A stretch of 64,000 bases of DNA from Geobacter sp. UBA6151 (GTDB taxonomy: Bacteria > Desulfobacterota > Desulfuromonadia > Geobacterales > Pseudopelobacteraceae). Position numbers and translations under genes: made by a program. The stretch is taken from positions 62,001-126,000 of the forward strand of contig DIUT01000060.1 in NCBI GenBank assembly GCA_002423105.1, read 5' to 3'. The notes under the pieces are model-generated. The model ran no database searches. It was not told the origin of the DNA and saw nothing but the letters and a program-made list of their open reading frames with translations. This document shows positions 16,658 to 24,766 of the stretch, one piece after another; position 1 is the first letter of the stretch, and each line of letters begins with the position of its first letter.

Positions 16658-17569
16658 ATGATTCATGCCTTTGCCCTTGAGCCGGAGCTGGTAGCTACGT
16701 GGGGAAACAAATCAGACTACAGGTATTTTATTGATAAGTTTGGTCTCGGTACACCACGCCTGGCCCTTGAATATCCCCGCACCCATAAATGGAAAAGCCG
16801 TGTTTTGCGAGCTGCTGAATCAGTTGGTGACATGGAGTTGCAACGTGTAACGGCTCTCGTTGGGCTTCTTACGGAGAGAATGGTAAAGTTTGCCCCTGAA
16901 CAGCCGTTAGATGGCAATTTCACATGGCTCGAAAATGCAGAAAGAGAAAAGATAGCCCGCATCATTGCCAGAGATAATCCACGAAATAACTCATCCGTAC
17001 TTATCGCTTCAAGTCTGGGCGAGATGGACAACCCTCAATGGGACCTTAAGCAAGGCATTCCGGTGAAACGTACTGCCCGAGAAATGGCTAGCTCCATCTA
17101 CTCTTTGCTGTCAGCCAGCTCTGAAATCGTCTTTGTTGATCCACACTTTGGCATCGAAAACCCTCGTTACAGCAGACCATTTGAGGCTTTTTTAAAAGCA
17201 ATACCTCACGGCAGACGTACACCCGTCCAGCGCATAATTGTTATGACTTCAGCAACAAACGTTCGTTTCTCGTTTTTCAAATCAGAGTGTGAAGAAAAAA
17301 TCCCCCGGATTACTCCACGTGGCTTTCAGGTGACCTGTATGCGCCTAAGCGATGCGCAGCGGCCCGAGAAACTTCACAATCGCTACATCCTTACTGATAT
17401 TGGGGGAGTTCAGTTTGCCACGGGCCTTGATGAAGGCAAAGAAGGCGAAACAGATGATGTAACAATTTTGTCTCGTGCGCAGTATGAGTTGCGTTGGGCT
17501 CAATATGCGGGTGACAATCTGGCATTTGATGTGGTTGATCCACCAGTTGTCGTAATAGGCAGGGCGTAA
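16658..17569 (+). CDS. Unrecognised partner of the DUF3696 ATPase, with a PLD-like HNRY motif
   Basis: A 303-residue soluble protein starting at ATG 16658, one base after the ATPase stop (TGA 16654-16656) and with AAAGGAG ahead. I do not recognise a named family. The C-terminal half contains IVFVDPHFG, then HNRYILTD followed by GGVQFATGLDEG. This resembles the second half of a phospholipase D-like HxK site but lacks the canonical lysine spacing. A nuclease or phosphodiesterase effector for the ATPase is a reasonable guess only. It ends the operon; no clear terminator follows. Confidence 0.7.
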   Translation: MIHAFALEPELVATWGNKSDYRYFIDKFGLGTPRLALEYPRTHKWKSRVLRAAESVGDMELQRVTALVGLLTERMVKFAPEQPLDGNFTWLENAEREKIARIIARDNPRNNSSVLIASSLGEMDNPQWDLKQGIPVKRTAREMASSIYSLLSASSEIVFVDPHFGIENPRYSRPFEAFLKAIPHGRRTPVQRIIVMTSATNVRFSFFKSECEEKIPRITPRGFQVTCMRLSDAQRPEKLHNRYILTDIGGVQFATGLDEGKEGETDDVTILSRAQYELRWAQYAGDNLAFDVVDPPVVVIGRA

Positions 17570-17839
17570 CTGTCAGCATAACTTGCGAGAGGTTAACGCA
17601 TGCCATGAAATTTAGAAATTCGGAACTGTGCCGGTACGCCATCGACAACCATTCGCCTGCAAAGTTCGGGTCAGGGTGCTGGCAAGCTTCCAAAATTGGC
17701 TCAACTACCCACCGATATATTTGCGTAATTGGAAGTAAAAGGAATAAAACTCTGATTTAATCAACCATCTATAACCTGCTACCTTCCTCCTGACACACCA
17801 CACCACTATTCGTCCTTGCACTTCTGTCGCGCAACCTTG
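17570..17839. other. Intergenic region between the restriction operon and the mraZ control region
   Basis: About 270 bp with no supportable gene, RNA or terminator. The apparent minus-strand ORF here is short and overlaps the upstream coding gene. It marks the junction between the accessory segment and the conserved dcw cluster, so it may hold a degenerate element end, but no end motif or target duplication was recognised. Confidence 0.4.
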
Positions 17840-17901
17840 GAACCATAAAGTGATAAGCGTAAAAAGAACCATAAAGTGAGAAAATTCTCACTTTATGGTT
17901 C
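17840..17901. repeat. Operator-like repeat: direct copy plus 17-bp perfect inverted repeat
   Basis: The unit GAACCATAAAGTGA occurs at 17840-17853 and 17866-17879, 26 bp apart. The second copy is the left arm of a perfect inverted repeat (17866-17882 and 17885-17901) with only 2 nt between the arms. There is no T-run, so it is not a typical terminator. The layout resembles an autoregulatory operator, but no repressor gene lies next to it. Confidence 0.65.
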
Positions 17902-17938
17902 AAGGCACATCCTTCATGAATCAACCAAAGTTTTGTGC

Positions 17939-17966
17939 TTGACAGGCTCTTGCCCTCTGCTATAGT
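17939..17966 (+). promoter_or_regulatory. Sigma-70-type promoter of the dcw cluster (Pmra)
   Basis: A perfect -35 TTGACA (17939-17944) and a -10 TATAGT (17961-17966) are separated by 16 nt. A start near 17973 would put the MraZ boxes immediately downstream, as in the mra promoters of other bacteria. Confidence 0.75.
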
Positions 17967-17977
17967 TTGCCTCGTAG

Positions 17978-18012
17978 TGGGAAAAAGTGGGAAATTATGG
18001 CAACAAGTGGGA
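17978..18012 (+). promoter_or_regulatory. Four MraZ boxes
   Basis: TGGGA, TGGGA, TGGCA and TGGGA start at 17978, 17988, 17998 and 18008, each separated by 5 nt, giving the 10-bp period of known MraZ operators (TGGGN with 5-nt spacers). The last box is only 5 nt before the mraZ ATG and also serves as the only purine-rich ribosome-binding site, so MraZ binding would block both the early transcript and possibly translation of its own gene. Confidence 0.85.
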
Positions 18013-18017
18013 AAATC

Positions 18018-18497
18018 ATGTTCAGCGGCGAGTGTCTGACAACGATCGATGCAAAAGGGCGCACCAGTATACCGGCAAAATTCCGGGAAATACTGACGAA
18101 CACCTTTGGCGACGAACGCTTTGTCATCACCAAATCCTCACCAGTGGATTTTGATGATGGTGGTTTTGGCCGCGGCATATCCGTCTACCCATTGAATGAG
18201 TGGCTGGAAGTGGAGCGCCGGATACATGCCAACGACAGCGCCTTGCCGCTTGCTCAACTGAACATCCTGAAGCGTCTGGTACTAGGTCCGGCCCAGGAAT
18301 GTTGCCCGGACAAGCTGGGTAGAGTACTGATTCCGCCATCATTACGAATTCATGCAGGTCTGGAAAAAGATCTGTTTTTTGTCGGCATGGGCAAACGGCT
18401 TGATATCTGGTCAAAGGAGACATACGCCCGCGTCAACAGCCAGGATGAACGCAACTTCCCGCATGACTCGGCAGCCTTGGCCGCCATAGGTCTCTAA
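18018..18497 (+). CDS. mraZ: Transcriptional regulator MraZ
   Basis: AbrB-fold, ring-forming DNA-binding regulator that represses the division and cell wall cluster. Two SpoVT-AbrB-like halves are visible: TIDAKGRTSIPAKFRE near the N-terminus and DKLGRVLIPPSLR near residue 103. ATG 18018 gives the usual beginning MFSGECLTTIDAKGR and 159 residues; an upstream ATG at 17967 would run through the promoter and MraZ boxes and is rejected. The four boxes upstream indicate autoregulation. rsmH follows after 2 nt. Confidence 0.95.
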   Translation: MFSGECLTTIDAKGRTSIPAKFREILTNTFGDERFVITKSSPVDFDDGGFGRGISVYPLNEWLEVERRIHANDSALPLAQLNILKRLVLGPAQECCPDKLGRVLIPPSLRIHAGLEKDLFFVGMGKRLDIWSKETYARVNSQDERNFPHDSAALAAIGL

Positions 18498-18499
18498 CA

Positions 18500-19438
18500 A
18501 TGGATACGTTTCGGCACGTTCCGGTGTTGGCGTCAGAGGTCATACAGTATCTGACCCCCCAGGCCGGAACCACCTATGTTGATGGCACATTGGGTGGTGG
18601 CGGTCATAGTGAACTGATTCTCCAAGCGGCTCGATCCGATGCCCTGCTGATTGGCATTGATCGTGACCGCTCTGCACTGGCTGCAGCCACAGAACGTTTG
18701 GTGCGTTTCAAGACACGCTTCCGTGCCGTTCAAGGCAGTTTCGGCGACTTGGCCCAGCTACTGGCAGACCAGGATATAGAGGTCATTGATGGATTGTTGC
18801 TGGATTTGGGAGTTTCTTCCCACCAGTTGGACAGCCCGGAGCGGGGATTCAGCTTTCGCAACAACGGTCCACTGGACATGCGCATGAATCCGCTGGACGG
18901 AGATACTGCCGCTGATCTGGTAAACCATCTGCCGGAGCACGAACTGGAACAGATCATCCGTGAGTTCGGTGAAGAGCGCTGGGCACGAAAAATTGCGAGG
19001 CGGATCGTGAGCATGCGTTCCGAAACCCCTCTCATGACAACACAGGAACTGGCGGAGCTGGTTGAGACAACCATTCCCCGTCGTTTCCAGGAAGAACGGA
19101 TTCACCCGGCAACCCGCACCTTTCAAGCATTGAGGATGGCGGTTAACCATGAACTGGAACAGGTACGGCAGGGGGTGCTTGCCGGTATCGAACTGCTCAG
19201 GCCCAAAGGGAGACTGGTAGTCATCTCTTTTCACTCCCTTGAGGACCGAATTGTCAAGCACCTATTTCGGGAGGCCGCAGCCGGTTGTGTCTGCCCTCCC
19301 CGTTTTCCCCATTGTGTATGCGGCAGACAACCCAAGGTAAGGCTGCTTACCGGCAAGCCGGTAATTGCCGGAGCCGATGAACGCAGCGAGAATCCACGCG
19401 CACGAAGCGCGAAGCTGAGGGCTCTCGAGAAACTGTAG
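18500..19438 (+). CDS. rsmH: 16S rRNA (cytosine-1402-N4)-methyltransferase
   Basis: AdoMet-dependent enzyme that methylates N4 of C1402 in 16S rRNA. The N-terminus HVPVLASEVIQYL, the AdoMet motif YVDGTLGGGGHSELIL, LLLDLGVSSHQLD and the C-terminal VVISFHSLEDRIVK are all family hallmarks; 312 aa is the normal length. It lies directly after mraZ in its conserved position and is probably co-transcribed from the mra promoter. Confidence 0.97.
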   Translation: MDTFRHVPVLASEVIQYLTPQAGTTYVDGTLGGGGHSELILQAARSDALLIGIDRDRSALAAATERLVRFKTRFRAVQGSFGDLAQLLADQDIEVIDGLLLDLGVSSHQLDSPERGFSFRNNGPLDMRMNPLDGDTAADLVNHLPEHELEQIIREFGEERWARKIARRIVSMRSETPLMTTQELAELVETTIPRRFQEERIHPATRTFQALRMAVNHELEQVRQGVLAGIELLRPKGRLVVISFHSLEDRIVKHLFREAAAGCVCPPRFPHCVCGRQPKVRLLTGKPVIAGADERSENPRARSAKLRALEKL

Positions 19439-19461
19439 CGATGCGCTGAAGGAGGCAAGAG

Positions 19462-19800
19462 ATGAGTACTGTTAAAACCGATTATGGAAAGGTTCTGATT
19501 CCTCAACAGGCAAGCCGCGAATTCCCGGCAAATCGCCTGGATATTGCCCGCTTTCTGATGATTTGCATGGTGCTTTTGACCATTGTCTCAATTTTCCATG
19601 TCTGGTCCCGTTTTCGTCTGGTCGAACTGAACCTGCAGGTGGGAGAGGCAAGTCGCCAGATGAAAAAGCTTGAGCAGGAACAGAAGCGCTTGATACTTGA
19701 GGCAGCATCACTCAAAACACCTGCCCGGATTGAAACTATTGCGAAAAACAACTTGGGAATGACGCTCCCCAAAGATGTGCAAATTGTTGTGGTGAAATAG
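19462..19800 (+). CDS. ftsL: Cell division protein FtsL
   Basis: Small bitopic divisome protein that forms a complex with FtsB-like and FtsQ proteins and activates septal synthesis. The 112 residues contain a short cytoplasmic N-terminus, one membrane span (about residues 27-48) and a periplasmic coiled coil (QVGEASRQMKKLEQEQKRL). Sequence conservation of FtsL is low; the call leans on its position between rsmH and ftsI and on topology. A GGAGG ribosome-binding site precedes the ATG. Confidence 0.88.
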   Translation: MSTVKTDYGKVLIPQQASREFPANRLDIARFLMICMVLLTIVSIFHVWSRFRLVELNLQVGEASRQMKKLEQEQKRLILEAASLKTPARIETIAKNNLGMTLPKDVQIVVVK

Positions 19801-19827
19801 CGCCAAGACTTACAAACAGGGACGACA

Positions 19828-21837
19828 ATGAACAAGAAACGGGAACAGTGGGACAGAGTACGGATTAGAATGGTCTCGGTACTGTTTTGTCTCGCCTTTG
19901 TTGCCGTCTCGGTCCAGGTTTTTTCGTTGCAGGTGGTTCAGCATGAACAGTTGATCAAGATGGCCGAACGTCAGCACCAGCGCAGCGTTCCATTAACCCC
20001 TGCCCGTGGTGGCATTTATGACCGTAGCGGCGCATCGCTGGCGGTGTCGCTGGAGATGGACTCACTGTACGCAGAACCGAGGCGGATCAAGAACCCGGCA
20101 GAAATTGCCACAGCGCTGGCTCCATTACTTGGCGTATCCCAGCAGGAGCTGCACAAAAAACTGACATCTGATCGTGGTTTTGTCTGGGTTGAGCGGCAGA
20201 TCAACCCAGAAACAGCCAATCGCATCCGTCAGATGCGGCTGACCGGAATCGGCTTTGCCAAGGAGAGTAAGCGCTATTACCCGAATTTTGAGGTTGCTTC
20301 ACACGTACTGGGGTTTACCGGGCTTGATCCAGAGGGACTTGAAGGTCTGGAGCGCAGATACGACAGCCTGATTCTGGGCAAGGGCGGATATCTGCTGACG
20401 GAGCGCGACGCCCTGGGGCGTGATGTTTCTGTAAAAAGTGCCGTACTAACCGATGCTGCGCCGGGAAAAAACCTGACCCTGACCCTGGACAAAAACATTC
20501 AGTACACCGCAGAAAAGGAACTTGCCAAGGCGGTTCAATCAAGTGGTGCGAAAAGCGGCATGGTGGTGGTGGCGGAGCCGCATACCGGCAAAATACTTGC
20601 AATGGCCAACTACCCCACCTTCAACCCCAATGCTTACAACCGTTACCAGTCATTTAATCTGCGGAACCGTTCTATTGCGGACAGCTTCGAGCCGGGCTCA
20701 ACCTTTAAAATATTCCTGCTTGCAGCGGCTCTTGAAGAGAAGGCAGTCAGCCCACACGACGGCATCAACTGTGAAAATGGCCGTTATTCCTTTGGGGGAA
20801 GAATCATCCGTGACGATCATGCCAAAGGCAGAGTCTCGGTGGCAGAAGTCCTGAAATACTCCAGCAACATCGGGTCGGCCAAGATCGGGTTGAAACTGGG
20901 GGATGATCGTCTGCACCGCTATCTGACCTCTTTTGGCTTCGGCCAGAAAACCGGCATAGATCTGCCCGGCGAGTCAGGCGGCTCATTGCGCCCCATCAAC
21001 CGCTGGTATGGCAGCGACCTTGCCACCATTTCATTTGGACAGGGAGTTTCTGTCTCTGCCCTGCAACTGGTTGCCGCCACATCAGCAGTTGCCAACGGCG
21101 GGCTGATGATGAAACCGTACCTGGTTGAACGAATTACCGACATCAACGGACAGGAAATTCAGACCATCAAACCACAGGTGGTACGGCGCGTCATCTCATC
21201 AACAACTGCCAGTGCGGTGACCCGCATGATGGAAGGTGTCGTGGCAGTAGGTGGAACCGGCACAAATGCAGCTATTGAAGGAATAAAGGTAGCCGGCAAG
21301 ACTGGCACTGCCCAGAAGGTTGACCCCCAAGGCAAAGGATATTCCAGCACCAAGCGCACGGCCTCGTTTGTCGGATTCGTGCCCAGCGACAAACCGCTGA
21401 TGACCATTCTTGTGGTCATCGATGAACCTCGCACCAGTCCCTACGGTGGCGTTGTTGCCGCACCGGTATTCCGGGAAGTCGCGACTAAAACCTTATGCTA
21501 CATGAAGGCTACTTCCGGCAGCAATCAGGAAAGCACCGAGGTCTGCGCCCCAATAAAAAAGGCAGCCCCTGTCGAGGGCATGGAAACAGGCGTTCTTGTT
21601 CCGGTCAAAAATACCGGGATCACAATTGACACGGAAAAGACCAGAACCGCTACGGTTACAAGTATCATGCCGGATTTCAAGGGTATGAGCATGCGTCGCG
21701 TACTGCAAATCATGGAAAAACACCAGTTAAACATACAGGTCAGGGGAACCGGGCGTGTTATCGAACAACATCCGCAGCCTGGAGCACCAATACAGGGCGC
21801 AGATGGCGTCTGGGTGCGATTGGCTCCAGCAGCATAA
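19828..21837 (+). CDS. ftsI: Septal peptidoglycan transpeptidase FtsI/PBP3 with a C-terminal PASTA domain
   Basis: Class B penicillin-binding protein that cross-links septal peptidoglycan. It has one N-terminal membrane anchor (about residues 13-34), a dimerisation/pedestal region (TPARGGIYDRSG) and a transpeptidase domain with SxxK at S291-T-F-K294, SSN (YSSNIG) and KTGT at 491-494. A single PASTA-like domain (DFKGMSMRRVLQIMEKHQL) occupies the last 60 residues; this is absent from E. coli FtsI but seen in other lineages. Length 669 aa. It overlaps no gene and precedes murE by 24 nt. Confidence 0.95.
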   Translation: MNKKREQWDRVRIRMVSVLFCLAFVAVSVQVFSLQVVQHEQLIKMAERQHQRSVPLTPARGGIYDRSGASLAVSLEMDSLYAEPRRIKNPAEIATALAPLLGVSQQELHKKLTSDRGFVWVERQINPETANRIRQMRLTGIGFAKESKRYYPNFEVASHVLGFTGLDPEGLEGLERRYDSLILGKGGYLLTERDALGRDVSVKSAVLTDAAPGKNLTLTLDKNIQYTAEKELAKAVQSSGAKSGMVVVAEPHTGKILAMANYPTFNPNAYNRYQSFNLRNRSIADSFEPGSTFKIFLLAAALEEKAVSPHDGINCENGRYSFGGRIIRDDHAKGRVSVAEVLKYSSNIGSAKIGLKLGDDRLHRYLTSFGFGQKTGIDLPGESGGSLRPINRWYGSDLATISFGQGVSVSALQLVAATSAVANGGLMMKPYLVERITDINGQEIQTIKPQVVRRVISSTTASAVTRMMEGVVAVGGTGTNAAIEGIKVAGKTGTAQKVDPQGKGYSSTKRTASFVGFVPSDKPLMTILVVIDEPRTSPYGGVVAAPVFREVATKTLCYMKATSGSNQESTEVCAPIKKAAPVEGMETGVLVPVKNTGITIDTEKTRTATVTSIMPDFKGMSMRRVLQIMEKHQLNIQVRGTGRVIEQHPQPGAPIQGADGVWVRLAPAA

Positions 21838-21861
21838 TATAAAGCGCAAACAGGGAGAACC

Positions 21862-23379
21862 ATGAGACTTCAGGAGTTACTACAAGATCTTATGCCGGTG
21901 GCAACGTCCGGTGACCTGTCAACCGTCATCACCGCTCTGGCGTGCGACTCACGCAAGGTTGAACCCGGCACGCTCTTCTTCGCTCTGAAAGGATCAGCGG
22001 TTGATGGCCACAGGTTTATAGAACAGGCAATTGCATCCGGCGCAGCCGCCATCGTACTGGAAGATACAACTGCAGCTCCAGCAGCACTGCCCTGGATTCA
22101 GGTGCGCGAAGGACGGCAGGCAATGGCGCTGATGGCCGCCTGCTTTTACGGAATGCCCACCGCACATTTGCCGCTGGTGGGCATCACCGGCACCAACGGC
22201 AAAACCACCACAACCTATATCGTTGAGGGGATACTGGCTGAAGCAGGTATCCCGTCCGCCGTTCTGGGCACTGTCAGCTACCGCTTTGGCGATACTGCAC
22301 TTGAAGCAAGCCACACAACTCCCGAATCCATAGAGCTACAGGCACTGTTTCAAAAGCTCGCCGCATTGGGAGCACGCGGGTTTGTCATGGAAGTCTCGTC
22401 TCATGCCCTTGAACAGCACCGGGTAGACGGTTGTCAGTTTGATGTAGGACTTTTTACCAATCTCACCAGAGATCACCTGGATTATCACGGTGATATGGAG
22501 CAGTATAAACAGGCCAAGTTGCGCCTGTTCACCAAACTGCTGCAACCTGACGCCAGCAAGCCGCGACGCCGGGCGGTCATAAATCTTGATGACCCGGCAG
22601 GCCGGGAATTTGCCGCTGCCGCCGCATGCCCGGTCATCAGCTACGGCCTTGACCCCGCTGCCGATGTAACCGTACGCGATCTGCGTTCATCCCTCCAGGA
22701 AACCAGCGGCCTGCTGGTTACTCCGGCCGGTGAACAGACATTTTCATCGCGTTTGCTTGGACACTACAATCTTTCCAACATCCTGGCGGCAGCCGCAACG
22801 GCTCATGCGCTGGACATCCCGCTGCACACCATTGTCCAAGGCATTGCCCGCCACAAAACCGTGCCCGGCAGGCTGGAGCCAGTGGCAAACCCTCGTGGCG
22901 TCACCTGCCTGGTGGATTATGCCCACACCGGTGATGCTTTGGAAAATGTGTTGAAAACGCTCAAGGAGCTGGCAACCGGTCGGATTATAACCGTCTTTGG
23001 TTGCGGCGGAGACCGTGATCGTGGAAAACGCTCAATCATGGGCGAAATTGCCACACGCTTTTCAGACCTGGCAATCATCACCTCCGATAATCCCAGAACG
23101 GAAAACCCCATGAACATCCTGGAGCAGATCAGAACCGGAATCCTGCCCGGACTACGAGAGTTTTATCAAGACAATCTGCTGGATGGCCTACCGGAAAAGG
23201 GATTCATAACTATAGAAAATCGCAGAGAAGCTATCAGGCTGGGAGTACGCATGTCACAACCGGGAGATATCCTCTTGTTGGCCGGCAAGGGGCACGAGGA
23301 TTATCAGATACTGGGTCGTGTCAAGCATCATTTTGATGATCGGGAAGAGGCTGCTGCAGCCTTCGGGGAGCAAGGCTGA
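21862..23379 (+). CDS. murE: UDP-MurNAc-L-Ala-D-Glu:meso-diaminopimelate ligase
   Basis: Adds meso-diaminopimelate to UDP-MurNAc-L-Ala-D-Glu in the cytoplasmic steps of peptidoglycan synthesis. The Mur-ligase ATP loop GTNGKTTTTY is near residue 110, and the C-terminal DNPR motif (TSDNPRTENP) marks specificity for meso-DAP rather than lysine. Length 505 aa. The murF ATG follows its stop codon directly, so both are expected to be translated from one transcript. Confidence 0.97.
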   Translation: MRLQELLQDLMPVATSGDLSTVITALACDSRKVEPGTLFFALKGSAVDGHRFIEQAIASGAAAIVLEDTTAAPAALPWIQVREGRQAMALMAACFYGMPTAHLPLVGITGTNGKTTTTYIVEGILAEAGIPSAVLGTVSYRFGDTALEASHTTPESIELQALFQKLAALGARGFVMEVSSHALEQHRVDGCQFDVGLFTNLTRDHLDYHGDMEQYKQAKLRLFTKLLQPDASKPRRRAVINLDDPAGREFAAAAACPVISYGLDPAADVTVRDLRSSLQETSGLLVTPAGEQTFSSRLLGHYNLSNILAAAATAHALDIPLHTIVQGIARHKTVPGRLEPVANPRGVTCLVDYAHTGDALENVLKTLKELATGRIITVFGCGGDRDRGKRSIMGEIATRFSDLAIITSDNPRTENPMNILEQIRTGILPGLREFYQDNLLDGLPEKGFITIENRREAIRLGVRMSQPGDILLLAGKGHEDYQILGRVKHHFDDREEAAAAFGEQG

Positions 23380-24765
23380 ATGTTCACCGTTTCCGAGATA
23401 GCCCTGGCCACCGACGGGCGGATCATCGGACCGGCAACCGGCGAGGTGCGCTCCATATCCACCGATTCACGTACCGTCATGCCGGGAGAATTGTTTGTAC
23501 CCTTGCGCGGTGAAAGCTTTGACGGCCATGCGTTTCTGCCGGATGTGGCTACGAAAGGAGTTAGCATTGTCCTGATCGATGCAGGCTACCTGAAAAAACA
23601 TTCTGTTCCGGACAACGTAACCTGTATTGCGGTCAAGAACACGTTACAGGCCTTAGGAAATCTTGCTGCTGCATATCGTCTGCGCTTCGACCTGCCGGTC
23701 ATTGCCGTGACCGGCAGCAATGGCAAAACCACGACGAAAGAGATGCTGGCAGCCGTTCTTGGTCAAATCGGACCAGGATTGAAGACCGAAGGCAACCTGA
23801 ACAATCTGATCGGGCTGCCACGTATGATCTTCAGGCTCAGTGCAGAACATCGCTGGGCGGTACTGGAGATGGGTATGAGTGAACCAGGGGAGATCGACCG
23901 GCTTGCCGAGATTGCCCTGCCACGGGTCGGCATTGTTCTGAACGCCTTTCCGGCCCACCTGGCCAGCATGGGAACTGTGGAGGCCGTGGCAAAGGCCAAG
24001 GGAGAGTTGCTGCACCGGGTTCAGGACAACGGTCTGGCAGTGGTCAATGCCGATGACCCCAAAGTCGCCTCGCTGCCCCAGAACCCATCGGCCCGCAGAA
24101 TCAGCTTCGGCATCAATCGCGGCGAGGTGCGGGCTGAAGAAATCCGGCAGTTAGGCCTTGCCGGGCAAAGCTTCAGGATGGTAACCCCTGCGGGAAACCA
24201 GGAGATCAGTATTGCAGCCTTTGGCAGACATACGATCTATAACGCCTTGGCCACTGCCGCTGCGCTGCTTGAAAAGGTACCGCTGAAAAAGATTGCCGAA
24301 GGGCTCGGGGCATTCAGGCCCTATTCCGGACGCTTCCAGCTTGAAACCGTAGGCCAGCTGATCCTGATAGACGACAGTTACAACGCAAACCCGGCCTCCT
24401 GCGCGGCCGCTTTGTCAGCGCTGGCCGAACTGAAAGAGGGCAGACAGGTCTTTGTGGTGCTGGGAGACATGCTGGAACTGGGACCTGATGAACTGGAACT
24501 GCACCGGCAACTGGGAGTCCAGGCTACCCAGGTTGCAGATCGCCTCTATCTGCTGGGTGATTTGACCGTCCATAGCGCCGAAGCCGCCATGGGCGCCGGA
24601 ATGCCGACAACGTCAGTCTTGCATAACATGGAACGCAACGACATTGTGCAGGACATTCTGGCGCGGGCTGTTAAAGGAGATCTGGTGCTGGTGAAAGGTT
24701 CGCGGGGAATGAAAATGGAAACCATTGCAAACGGGATCAGATCCCAGAGCCGTCAGGAGAACTGA
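23380..24765 (+). CDS. murF: UDP-MurNAc-tripeptide:D-Ala-D-Ala ligase
   Basis: Joins D-Ala-D-Ala to the UDP-MurNAc tripeptide, completing the pentapeptide precursor. The Mur-ligase layout is clear: N-terminal uridine-binding part (SISTDSRTVMPGELFVPL), ATP loop TGSNGKTTTKEM near residue 110, and C-terminal IDDSYNANP. Length 461 aa. It begins immediately at the murE stop and ends 1 nt before mraY. Confidence 0.97.
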   Translation: MFTVSEIALATDGRIIGPATGEVRSISTDSRTVMPGELFVPLRGESFDGHAFLPDVATKGVSIVLIDAGYLKKHSVPDNVTCIAVKNTLQALGNLAAAYRLRFDLPVIAVTGSNGKTTTKEMLAAVLGQIGPGLKTEGNLNNLIGLPRMIFRLSAEHRWAVLEMGMSEPGEIDRLAEIALPRVGIVLNAFPAHLASMGTVEAVAKAKGELLHRVQDNGLAVVNADDPKVASLPQNPSARRISFGINRGEVRAEEIRQLGLAGQSFRMVTPAGNQEISIAAFGRHTIYNALATAAALLEKVPLKKIAEGLGAFRPYSGRFQLETVGQLILIDDSYNANPASCAAALSALAELKEGRQVFVVLGDMLELGPDELELHRQLGVQATQVADRLYLLGDLTVHSAEAAMGAGMPTTSVLHNMERNDIVQDILARAVKGDLVLVKGSRGMKMETIANGIRSQSRQEN

Positions 24766-24766
24766 C

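Noticed and set aside
17967..18017. N-terminal extension of mraZ from ATG 17967
   Set aside because: This would translate through the MraZ boxes and lies at the -10 box, upstream of the expected transcription start; the family's normal start is at 18018.
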